The notes beneath the pieces are model-generated. The model made no database searches. It was not told the DNA's origin and was given only the letters and a program-made list of their open reading frames with translations. A stretch of 19,941 bases of DNA from contig DBDE01000032.1 in the NCBI GenBank assembly GCA_002293425.1, positions 1-19,941 of the forward strand, in the 5' to 3' direction. This DNA comes from Alistipes sp. UBA940 (GTDB lineage Bacteria; Bacteroidota; Bacteroidia; Bacteroidales; Rikenellaceae). Position 1 is the first letter of the stretch; each line of letters opens with the position of its first letter. Shown in pieces: positions 7,298 to 13,794 of this stretch. Both the position numbers and the translations under genes were made by a program.

Positions 7298-8342
7298 GAC
7301 CCTTCAATTGTTCGTAAATATCCTCTGGCGAAAATATCATCCCGCCCATTCTCCCGCAATGGTCGACCGGAACGCAACCATCCACCGCCAACCTGACATC
7401 CTCAACCATCTGACCTGCATTGAGCTCGGCAACCAAAAACCGCTTAACCGACCCCGCCAACTGCCGCAGCCTCTTGTAGGGGAACGGCCACAGCGTTATC
7501 GGCCGCAACAACCCCACCTTCATCCCGTCGCGCCTTGCCAGCTCGACCGCCTCGCTCGCGATCCGCGCCGAAGAACCGAAAGCAACGATAACATACTCCG
7601 CATCGTCGGTGTTAACCTCCTCATAGCGCACTTCGTTGTCCTCTATCTCGTTGTAGGTGCGCTGCAACGCCAGATTCCGGCCCTCCATCACCTGCGGGTC
7701 CAGCTCCAACGAGGTGATAATGTTATTCTTGCCCACTCCGACGCACCAATCCCCCAGCTCGTCCGCGCTCCACCTCGGTCTCTCGCGCCCCATCGCCACC
7801 TTCTCCATCATCTGGCCTATGATCCCGTCCGAGAGCATCATCACGGGCACACGATATTTGAAAGCCAAATCGAACCCGTCGAAGACAAAGTCGTACATCT
7901 CCTGCACAGAAGCAGGCGCAAGAACTATCATCCGGAAATCGCCGTGCGCACCCCCCTTCACCGCCTGCCAATAATCGGCCTGCGAAGGCTGGATGGTGCC
8001 CAAACCCGGGCCGCCCCTCTGCACATTGACGATCAGGCACGGCAACCCCGCTCCGGCGATGTAACTGATCCCTTCGGCCATCAAACTGATGCCCGGACTC
8101 GAAGAGGAGGTCATCACCCTTTTGCCCGTCGAAGCCCCACCGTAAACCATATTGATGCTCGCCACCTCGCTCTCGGCCTGCAACACCACCATCCCCGTGG
8201 TCTCCCACGGCCGCAGCTCCATCAGGGTTTCCAAAATTTCACTTTGAGGGGTGATGGGATAGCCGAAGTACCCGTCGCACCCGCTCCGAATAGCCGCCAG
8301 CGCGACCGCCTCATTGCCTTTTATAAGTTTCAAATCTTCCAT
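7281..8342 (-). CDS. korA: 2-oxoacid:ferredoxin oxidoreductase, alpha subunit (KorA/VorB type)
   Basis: Alpha subunit of a four-subunit 2-oxoacid:ferredoxin oxidoreductase, which converts a 2-oxoacid and CoA to the acyl-CoA with reduction of ferredoxin. The 353-residue product has the pyrimidine-binding domain signature GYPITPQSEI (27-36), an AESEVASINM segment (56-65), SSSSPGISLMAEG (78-90) and QRGGPGLGT, all typical of the alpha subunit. The ATG is 4 nt after the korD stop. It is shorter than KorA proteins with a fused gamma domain, consistent with the separate korC here. Similar proteins are often named VorB, so both 2-oxoglutarate and 3-methyl-2-oxobutanoate are possible substrates. Confidence 0.94.
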   Translation of the reverse strand: MEDLKLIKGNEAVALAAIRSGCDGYFGYPITPQSEILETLMELRPWETTGMVVLQAESEVASINMVYGGASTGKRVMTSSSSPGISLMAEGISYIAGAGLPCLIVNVQRGGPGLGTIQPSQADYWQAVKGGAHGDFRMIVLAPASVQEMYDFVFDGFDLAFKYRVPVMMLSDGIIGQMMEKVAMGRERPRWSADELGDWCVGVGKNNIITSLELDPQVMEGRNLALQRTYNEIEDNEVRYEEVNTDDAEYVIVAFGSSARIASEAVELARRDGMKVGLLRPITLWPFPYKRLRQLAGSVKRFLVAELNAGQMVEDVRLAVDGCVPVDHCGRMGGMIFSPEDIYEQLKGHGKGI

Positions 8343-8346
8343 AGCC

Positions 8347-8559
8347 TTAATCCCTCCAAACCTCTATGCAACCGTCCGGACACACCAGCGCGCAATTTGC
8401 GCAACCCGTACATTTCTCCGGCAAAACTGCCTCGGCATAAGCATAGCCTTTACCATTAACGGAAGAAGATAGTGCTAAAATCGACACCGGGCACGCGCCG
8501 ATGCAAACCTCGCAACCCTTACATCTCTCCCTGTCTATTTCAACCCGACCTTTTGCCAT
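8347..8559 (-). CDS. korD: 2-oxoacid:ferredoxin oxidoreductase, delta subunit (2[4Fe-4S] ferredoxin)
   Basis: A 70-residue ferredoxin-like subunit with two 4Fe-4S motifs, CKGCEVCIGACP and CTGCANCALVCP, spaced as in bacterial 8Fe ferredoxins. It transfers electrons from the catalytic subunits to free ferredoxin. The frame stays open upstream to 8625, but the added 22 residues cover the divergent promoter and are not ferredoxin-like, so the ATG at 8557-8559 is preferred. First gene of the korDABC operon, with a -7 box 19 nt upstream. PorD-type deltas are similar; the context with separate alpha, beta and gamma fixes the complex type. Confidence 0.93.
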   Translation of the reverse strand: MAKGRVEIDRERCKGCEVCIGACPVSILALSSSVNGKGYAYAEAVLPEKCTGCANCALVCPDGCIEVWRD

Positions 8560-8578
8560 CTTTGCTTTCAATTTTAGG

Positions 8579-8586
8579 CAAATGTA
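8579..8586 (-). promoter_or_regulatory. -7 box of the kor promoter (TACATTTG)
   Basis: The minus strand reads TACATTTG, matching TAnnTTTG, 19 nt before the korD ATG. The divergent MATE -7 box starts only 23 bp away, so the two promoters share their upstream region. Confidence 0.65.
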
Positions 8587-8609
8587 ACACTTTTTCGCGA
8601 CAATTACAC

Positions 8610-8617
8610 TACCTTTG
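8610..8617 (+). promoter_or_regulatory. -7 box of the MATE gene promoter (TACCTTTG)
   Basis: TACCTTTG matches TAnnTTTG and ends 12 nt before the ATG at 8630. A TTG within this box (8615) could be mistaken for an alternative start codon of the gene; its position inside the -7 element argues against that. Confidence 0.65.
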
Positions 8618-8629
8618 CCCCTCAAATCG

Positions 8630-9958
8630 ATGAAAGATTATAGCAAAACATTGAAGTTGGCCGCCCCCATCGCATTGACGCAGGTGGGGCAGCTGGCCGT
8701 GCAATTTGTCGACAACGCGATGGTGGGTCATCTCGGGGCGGCTCCGTTGGCGGGTGTGGCATTCGGCGGCAATGTCTATTTCTTTCTGTTCATCTTCGGG
8801 CTGGGGCTGTCGATCGGGGTGACGCCGCTGGTGGGTGAGCTCTATGCCCAGGGCAAGCATCGTAAGAGTGCCCATATTTTGCAGAACGCCCTTGTGTTGT
8901 ATTTAGGAATAGGCGTTCTTATCTCTCTCACCCAGCTCGCCATCATCCATCTGTTCCCCTATATGAACCAGCCGACGGAGGTGCTTGTCGCGGGAACGCC
9001 TTATTATAAATATCTGGCGTGGAGCACCATTCCGGTGATGGTCTTCTTCTCGTTCCGGCAATTCCTGGAGGGGGTGGGCAACACGCGGGTCGAGATGGTG
9101 ATAACGATTTTTTGTAACCTTTTGAACGTCTTTTTCAACTGGGTGTTCATCTATGGCAACCTGGGTGCACCGGCTATGGGGGCGGCGGGTGCGGGGTTGG
9201 CAACGCTCATTTCGCGGTCGATGATGCCGCTGGCGATGATGGGCTATTTTGCGTGGAACCAGTCGTACAGGCGATATTTTTCGTTCTACAACAACGCCCA
9301 TTTTTCGCGCCGCAGGGTGGGTTCGTTGCTCTCGGTGGGCTTCCCCATCTCCATTCAGATGACGTTGGAGGGTGGTGCGTTCATTTTCACCGGAATTATG
9401 ATGGGGTGGCTGGGGACGAATGCGCTGGCGGCCAATCAGATAGCCCTGATGATCTGCAATGCGGCCTTTTTCATCATCATCAGCATCGGCAACGCAACCA
9501 CCATCCGCGTCAGCCACGCCTTCGGGCTGCGCGATTGGTCGGCACTTCGGCGGATTGCCCGTAGCTCGTTCCGCATCGGGGTGACGTGGAACCTGTTTAT
9601 GGCGGTGATGTTCATCGTTTTTCGCCATCTGTTGCCGCGCATCTTCACCGTCGACCCCGCGGTTATCGACATTGCGGGCACGCTGTTGATATGCGTCGCC
9701 TCGTTCCAGCTCTTCGACGGGCTGCAGGCGTTGGCGTTGTCGGTTCTGCGCGGAATGCAGGATGTGAAGGTCACTTCGGTGATTGCGTTCGTCTCATACG
9801 TGGTGGTTAATTTGCCTGTGGGATATTTGCTCGCTTTCGTGTTCGATTGGGGGCCGCCGGGGCTGTGGATGGGCTATATTTTCGGCCTCGGGCTGGCGTC
9901 GTTGCTGCTCATCACCCGCTATCGGAAGATGATCGGGCGGTTCGAATCGAAGCGATAG
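8630..9958 (+). CDS. MATE family efflux transporter
   Basis: A 442-residue polytopic membrane protein of the MATE (multidrug and toxic compound extrusion) family, which exports cationic drugs or metabolites in exchange for Na+ or H+. The N-terminal LAAPIALTQVGQ and FVDNAMVGHLG (about 27-36) are characteristic, as is the internal two-fold organisation with about twelve helices; the second half contains ANQIALMICNAAFF, resembling the first-half pattern. Residue chemistry does not tell Na+ from H+ coupling. It is transcribed alone, divergent from kor, and ends 27 bp before ricT, which has its own -7 box. Substrate unknown. Confidence 0.93.
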   Translation: MKDYSKTLKLAAPIALTQVGQLAVQFVDNAMVGHLGAAPLAGVAFGGNVYFFLFIFGLGLSIGVTPLVGELYAQGKHRKSAHILQNALVLYLGIGVLISLTQLAIIHLFPYMNQPTEVLVAGTPYYKYLAWSTIPVMVFFSFRQFLEGVGNTRVEMVITIFCNLLNVFFNWVFIYGNLGAPAMGAAGAGLATLISRSMMPLAMMGYFAWNQSYRRYFSFYNNAHFSRRRVGSLLSVGFPISIQMTLEGGAFIFTGIMMGWLGTNALAANQIALMICNAAFFIIISIGNATTIRVSHAFGLRDWSALRRIARSSFRIGVTWNLFMAVMFIVFRHLLPRIFTVDPAVIDIAGTLLICVASFQLFDGLQALALSVLRGMQDVKVTSVIAFVSYVVVNLPVGYLLAFVFDWGPPGLWMGYIFGLGLASLLLITRYRKMIGRFESKR

Positions 9959-9973
9959 TCGAAAAAAAATGTT

Positions 9974-9981
9974 TACTTTTG
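9974..9981 (+). promoter_or_regulatory. -7 box of ricT-trmB (TACTTTTG), leaderless configuration
   Basis: TACTTTTG matches TAnnTTTG and ends only 4 nt before the ricT ATG. Given the usual distance from this box to the transcription start, transcription should begin at or next to the A of the ATG, which would make the mRNA leaderless. No clear -33 TTG is seen. Confidence 0.6.
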
Positions 9982-9985
9982 TAGA

Positions 9986-11182
9986 ATGAAGAATCCAAAG
10001 ACAATAGATATAGGCCGCGGGTGTGAGTTCGACGGCGAACGGGCGCGGGTTTGCGAGGGCTGTTTCAAGCTCCACGAAACCGACTGGCTGGAGGAGTATC
10101 CGCAGGAAACATCCGATATTTTCGAGGTCAGATTCAAGAACACCCGCCGGGGATACTATCGCAATATTCACAATATTCCGCTCCGACGGGGCGACATCGT
10201 TGCGGTCGAAGCCTCGCCCGGGCACGACATCGGGATAGTTTCGTTGACCGGTGATATGGTTGCGCGGCAGATGCGGCGCACCGGCTTTCAGCCACAAAAC
10301 GGCGAGTTTCGCGTTATCCACCGCAAAGCCAAACCCGCCGACATCGAGAAGTGGCAGCAGGCCATTGCGCTCGAACATCGCACGATGATCCACTCGCGCC
10401 AGATAGCCGAGCGGATGGGGCTCGATATGAAAATAGGCGACGTGGAGTATCAGGGCGACAGAGTGAAGGCCATTTTCTACTATATCGCCGACGGGCGGGT
10501 CGATTTTCGCGAACTGATAAAGGTGTTCGCTTCGGAGTTCGGCATCAAGGTCGAGATGAAGCAGATCGGCGCACGGCAGGAAGCGGGACGGATAGGCGGT
10601 CTGGGAAGTTGCGGACGGGAGCTTTGCTGCTCCTCGTGGGTGGCAAATTTCAATTCGGTCACAACCGGAGCCGCACGCACACAGGACATTTCGCTCAACC
10701 CCCAGAAACTGGCCGGTCAGTGCTGCAAGTTGAAGTGCTGTTTGTCCTATGAGCTCGACGCATACATCGACGCGCGGAAATCGTTGCCGCACGTTCGTGA
10801 GCCGCTGGCCGCGCTGGATGGCGACTATTATTTGGTCTCGACCGACGTGTTGCGCGGCCTGATGAGTTTCAGCACCGTGAAGGGATCGCAAAACGGAGCC
10901 GTGATGCTGCCAGTCTCAAAAGTTCGCGAGATTCAGGCTATGAACCGTCAGGGGCAAAAACCCGACACCATCACCGGTCTCGCGCCCAGCGGAGTCAAAG
11001 AGGACGAACCGACAATGGTCAATATGGTGGGCGAAGACAGCATCACCCGCTTCGATAAAAAGCGCAAGAACAACCGCCCACGCGACAACCGTGGGCGCGA
11101 CAATCGCCATCGTGGTCCGCGCAGGCAAGCCGGCAACAACAAGGGGAGTGACAACAGGGGAGGCGGCAATGGGCAAAGATAA
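9986..11182 (+). CDS. ricT: RicT/YaaT-like PSP1-domain iron-sulfur protein
   Basis: A 398-residue PSP1-domain protein related to RicT (YaaT), which in Bacillus forms the Fe-S-containing Y-complex affecting RNase Y-dependent mRNA maturation. The candidate cluster ligands are C13, C23, C26, C209, C214, C215, C247, C248, C251 and C252. LGSCGRELCCSSW and CCKLKCCLSYE are strongly conserved in the family. Residues from about 355 to the end form a basic, low-complexity tail rich in R, N, D and G with RG/RGG-like steps, suggesting a disordered RNA-binding tail. The last 14 bp overlap the trmB start. No ricA or ricF partner is in the window; the role in Bacteroidota is inferred only from homology. Confidence 0.9.
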   Translation: MKNPKTIDIGRGCEFDGERARVCEGCFKLHETDWLEEYPQETSDIFEVRFKNTRRGYYRNIHNIPLRRGDIVAVEASPGHDIGIVSLTGDMVARQMRRTGFQPQNGEFRVIHRKAKPADIEKWQQAIALEHRTMIHSRQIAERMGLDMKIGDVEYQGDRVKAIFYYIADGRVDFRELIKVFASEFGIKVEMKQIGARQEAGRIGGLGSCGRELCCSSWVANFNSVTTGAARTQDISLNPQKLAGQCCKLKCCLSYELDAYIDARKSLPHVREPLAALDGDYYLVSTDVLRGLMSFSTVKGSQNGAVMLPVSKVREIQAMNRQGQKPDTITGLAPSGVKEDEPTMVNMVGEDSITRFDKKRKNNRPRDNRGRDNRHRGPRRQAGNNKGSDNRGGGNGQR

Positions 11183-11834
11183 ATTGCGGAAGTTTGCCGA
11201 GAACCTCACCTTCGATAATCTCGTCCAGCCCTCTTTCGAGGATATTTTCGGGCGCGATCATAAGTTAAAGGGGCGTTGGGCGCGCGATTTTTTCGGCAAC
11301 GACAACCCCATAGTGCTCGAACTCGGTTGCGGCAAGGGGGAGTACACCGTCGGGCTGGGCAGTTCCGACACTGGTAAGAATTTTATCGGCATAGACATCA
11401 AAGGAGCGCGGATGTGGCGCGGAGCCAAAACAGCCACCGAACTGGGGTTGCGGAACGTGGCTTTTTTAAGAACACGCATCGAGTTCATCCAATCGTTTTT
11501 CGCTCCGGGCGAAATAAGCGAAATTTGGATAACCTTTCCCGATCCGCAGCTCAAAAAGGGTCGCGAGAAGAAGCGGCTCACCTCGCCGCAATTTTTGGAA
11601 CGCTATCGGCGGTTTCTCTCTCCCCACGGCCTTGTCCACCTGAAGACCGATTCGCGCGAACTGCACGACTATACAAGGGATGTGATCTCTTCCGAAAAGT
11701 TGCCGCTGGAGGCCGCTTCGGTGGATATTTATGGCGAAGGTGCAGGTGGCGACCTGCTAATCCAAACCACTTACGAACGCCTGTTCCTGGCCGAGGGCAA
11801 GCCGATAACCTATCTCCGATTCAGGTTGGTATAA
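11169..11834 (+). CDS. trmB: tRNA (guanine-N7-)-methyltransferase
   Basis: TrmB methylates G46 in the variable loop of tRNAs using S-adenosylmethionine. The 221-residue product shows the SAM motif ELGCGKGEYT (51-60), the acidic IGIDIKG after the second strand (D76), the family signature FPDPQLKKGREKKRL (123-137; usually FPDPWPKxRHxKRR), and KTD near 159-161. The frame is open upstream to 11091, but MGKDKLRKF at 11169 matches the family N-terminus. The ATG overlaps the ricT stop by 14 bp, so translation is probably coupled. It faces nagB convergently across a 67-bp gap. Confidence 0.93.
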   Translation: MGKDKLRKFAENLTFDNLVQPSFEDIFGRDHKLKGRWARDFFGNDNPIVLELGCGKGEYTVGLGSSDTGKNFIGIDIKGARMWRGAKTATELGLRNVAFLRTRIEFIQSFFAPGEISEIWITFPDPQLKKGREKKRLTSPQFLERYRRFLSPHGLVHLKTDSRELHDYTRDVISSEKLPLEAASVDIYGEGAGGDLLIQTTYERLFLAEGKPITYLRFRLV

Positions 11835-11840
11835 CCCCCG

Positions 11841-11898
11841 CCACGCGTCGCGTTAGCCGGCCTGTGCAGTGGAATAGTTTTCAGTTTTTAGTTCTTAG
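11841..11898. repeat. Decayed, inverted copy of the 1-179 composite repeat
   Basis: In the gap between convergent trmB and nagB, 11845-11858 reads GCGTCGCGTTAGCC, which equals the reverse complement of the core at 33-57 (GCGTCGCGTAGCC) apart from one inserted T. At 11876-11898 three 7-bp units AGTTTTC, AGTTTTT, AGTTCTT follow, including a 10-nt match (TTAGTTCTTA) to the reverse complement of the array at the window start. Order and spacing agree with an inverted, degenerate copy. No terminator hairpin is visible in this gap. Confidence 0.6.
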
Positions 11899-11901
11899 AT
11901 A

Positions 11902-12672
11902 TCAACCCTCGATCTCCTTAAAATAGCGATAGGTCGAGACTTTGAGCTCGGTGGCAGCGGCGTCGTCCACGACCAAAATCCCGCGCCGATGAACCTGCAA
12001 CCCTGTGATGGTCCAAGTGTGATTATAAGCACCCTCGACCCCCTGCTGAACCGCACGCGCCTTCGCAAGACCCGTCGCAAGAATCATCACCTCGCGCGCC
12101 CCCAAAATAGTCCCCACCCCAACAGTCAAAGCAGTCCGCGGAACCAACGAAGTGTCGCCCCCGAAGAAGCGTGAATTAGCCACAATAGTCTCCTCGGTCA
12201 GCGTCTTAACCCGCGTGCGCGAGGTCAAAGAAGAAAACGGTTCGTTGAAAGCGATGTGCCCGTCGTTCCCCACCCCGCCCATAAAGAGGTCGATGCCGCC
12301 CGCCTGCTCTATCTTGCGCTCATACTCCTCGCACTCCTTAACAGGGTCGGAAGCCATCCCGTCGAGGATATTGACATTCTCTGGCCTAACGTCGATATGC
12401 GAAAAAAAGTTGTTCCACATAAACGAATGATAGCTCTCGGGATGGTCGGCCGGAAGACCAACATATTCGTCCATATTGAACGTAACCACATTTGCGAACG
12501 AAACCTTGCCCGCCTTATGCAGCCTGACAAGTTCGCCGTAAGTAGCCAACGGGGTCGACCCTGTGGGCAAGCCGAGAACCAGCTTCCCGCCGGCCGAATT
12601 GATCCTCTCCACAATATGGTTAGCCGCCCAAGTCGCCACCTGCTGCGGCGTGTCGTTGATAATCAGTCTCAT
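11902..12672 (-). CDS. nagB: Glucosamine-6-phosphate deaminase
   Basis: NagB converts glucosamine-6-phosphate to fructose-6-phosphate and ammonia, the step that brings amino sugars into glycolysis. The 256-residue protein aligns by eye along its length with E. coli NagB: LGLPTGSTP (33-41), FNMDEYVGLP with D68, and GGVGNDGHIAFNEP with D137, H139 and E144 matching the catalytic residues. SRTRVKTLT (151-159) keeps the Arg and Lys that in E. coli line the allosteric N-acetylglucosamine-6-phosphate site, so allosteric activation is possible. Its ATG overlaps the end of the PIG-L gene by 4 bp. In Bacteroides relatives a NagB domain and a PIG-L domain are, as I recall, fused in one long protein; here they are separate. 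Confidence 0.96.
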   Translation of the reverse strand: MRLIINDTPQQVATWAANHIVERINSAGGKLVLGLPTGSTPLATYGELVRLHKAGKVSFANVVTFNMDEYVGLPADHPESYHSFMWNNFFSHIDVRPENVNILDGMASDPVKECEEYERKIEQAGGIDLFMGGVGNDGHIAFNEPFSSLTSRTRVKTLTEETIVANSRFFGGDTSLVPRTALTVGVGTILGAREVMILATGLAKARAVQQGVEGAYNHTWTITGLQVHRRGILVVDDAAATELKVSTYRYFKEIEG

Positions 12673-13769
12673 ATACTCTTAATAAATTCTTCGGGTTTAT
12701 TTTTCACAAACACCTCTATCGCCTGATACTCCGCCATTCCCAGCGCATCGTATACCTGCGCCGTGTGCTGCGTCCGGTCCTCGGCCCGTTGCCAGAACTC
12801 ACGCGCATCCTCGCCCGGAAAAGGAATGAAATCCTTCTGCGAAATGTGACGATAAATGGCGTGACGCTTCTTTATCACCTCATCAGGGCTCAACGGAACC
12901 GCCATATCCACCATATCCAAATCCCACTCCTGCCAAGCACCCCGATAAAGCCAAACATTGCACTCCCTCACCCAATCTTCATCCAAACACTCCCTCACCG
13001 CCGCAACCACCGCCTCATAACAAACCCTGTGCGTTCCGTGCGGATCGGCCAAATCGGCCGCAGTATATATCTGATGAGGGCGGATCCGGCGCAACAAATC
13101 GACCACCAACCCGACATCCGCGGCTCCCAACGGATTCTTCTTCGCCATACCCGTCTCGTAAAAAGGCATATTCAAAAAATGGCAATGGCTCGTCGAAAGC
13201 CCGAACTCGCGGCACGCCGCCTTAGCCTCCGCCCGACGAATGCCCGCCTTATAGTGTCTCATCTCCAGCGGCTCGGGCTCACCCTCCCTCTTACCGGCAA
13301 TGATCCCCTCCACCTCGGCATACCTGTCCTCGAACCCACACTCGCGCACCTCGTCCAGCATCATCAGCACCGTCTCGTCCAGCACCGCAACATCACCCGA
13401 AGTCTGATAAGCCACGTGGACCTCGTGCCCCTGCTCGACCAAACGACAAAACGTGCCCCCCATCGAGATAACGTCGTCGTCCGGATGGGGCGAAAAAATC
13501 ACCACCCTCTTGGGAAACGGCACACTCCTCTCCGGCCGCGTGCTGTCGTCCGCCCCGGGCTTCCCCCCAGGCCAGCCCGAAATGGTGTGTTGCAGATCGT
13601 TGAAGACCTTAATGTTGATACTGTCGAAAGTCCCCACCTCGTTCAACAACCCTTCCAGACCATTGTCGACATAATCCTTTTTCGTCAACTTCAAAATGGG
13701 TTTTCCAACCTTGCCGCACAACTCCACCACCGCCTTGCGAATACGCCGTTCGTTCCAACTATGGTTCAT
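12669..13769 (-). CDS. PIG-L family deacetylase, coupled to nagB
   Basis: A 366-residue protein with a PIG-L/LmbE-type fold: zinc-dependent deacetylases that act on N-acetylglucosamine-like groups. The metal motif FSPHPDDDVISMGG (92-105) contains the expected H95, D97 and D98; a second His-rich segment ADPHGTHRVCYEA (241-253) supplies the remaining ligand, probably H247. The first 85 residues are an extension not needed for the core and resemble the linker of Bacteroides NagB-PIG-L fusions. The gene precedes nagB with a 4-bp overlap, so it probably acts on the same substrate pool, perhaps deacetylating an amino sugar before deamination. The exact substrate is not known to me. A -7 box lies 8 nt upstream of the ATG. 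Confidence 0.88.
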   Translation of the reverse strand: MNHSWNERRIRKAVVELCGKVGKPILKLTKKDYVDNGLEGLLNEVGTFDSINIKVFNDLQHTISGWPGGKPGADDSTRPERSVPFPKRVVIFSPHPDDDVISMGGTFCRLVEQGHEVHVAYQTSGDVAVLDETVLMMLDEVRECGFEDRYAEVEGIIAGKREGEPEPLEMRHYKAGIRRAEAKAACREFGLSTSHCHFLNMPFYETGMAKKNPLGAADVGLVVDLLRRIRPHQIYTAADLADPHGTHRVCYEAVVAAVRECLDEDWVRECNVWLYRGAWQEWDLDMVDMAVPLSPDEVIKKRHAIYRHISQKDFIPFPGEDAREFWQRAEDRTQHTAQVYDALGMAEYQAIEVFVKNKPEEFIKSI

Positions 13770-13777
13770 AATAACAA

Positions 13778-13785
13778 CAAATATA
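13778..13785 (-). promoter_or_regulatory. -7 box of PIG-L-nagB (TATATTTG)
   Basis: The minus strand reads TATATTTG within the 25-bp gap between the purF-like stop and the PIG-L ATG, ending 8 nt before the ATG. It implies a very short leader and a -33 region inside the end of the purF-like gene. Readthrough from upstream is also possible because no terminator is visible. Confidence 0.55.
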
Positions 13786-13794
13786 TCAAATTAT

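Noticed and set aside
375..8459. Several plus-strand open frames of 100-440 codons across the nqr and kor operons
   Set aside because: They mirror strong minus-strand genes, have compositions dominated by R, H, P, N and Q, and show no recognisable motifs.
6027..8559. Pyruvate:ferredoxin oxidoreductase
   Set aside because: The common pyruvate enzyme of Bacteroidota is one large fused polypeptide, and the alpha subunit signatures (GYPITPQSEI, VorB/KorA type) fit 2-oxoglutarate or branched-chain oxoacid enzymes better.
8615..8629. TTG start for the MATE gene, five codons before the ATG
   Set aside because: The TTG lies inside the -7 box and so would be upstream of the transcription start.
11835..11901. 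Small RNA or terminator between trmB and nagB
   Set aside because: No stable stem followed by a T-run was found on either strand; the repeat remnant explains the GC-rich and T-rich parts better.
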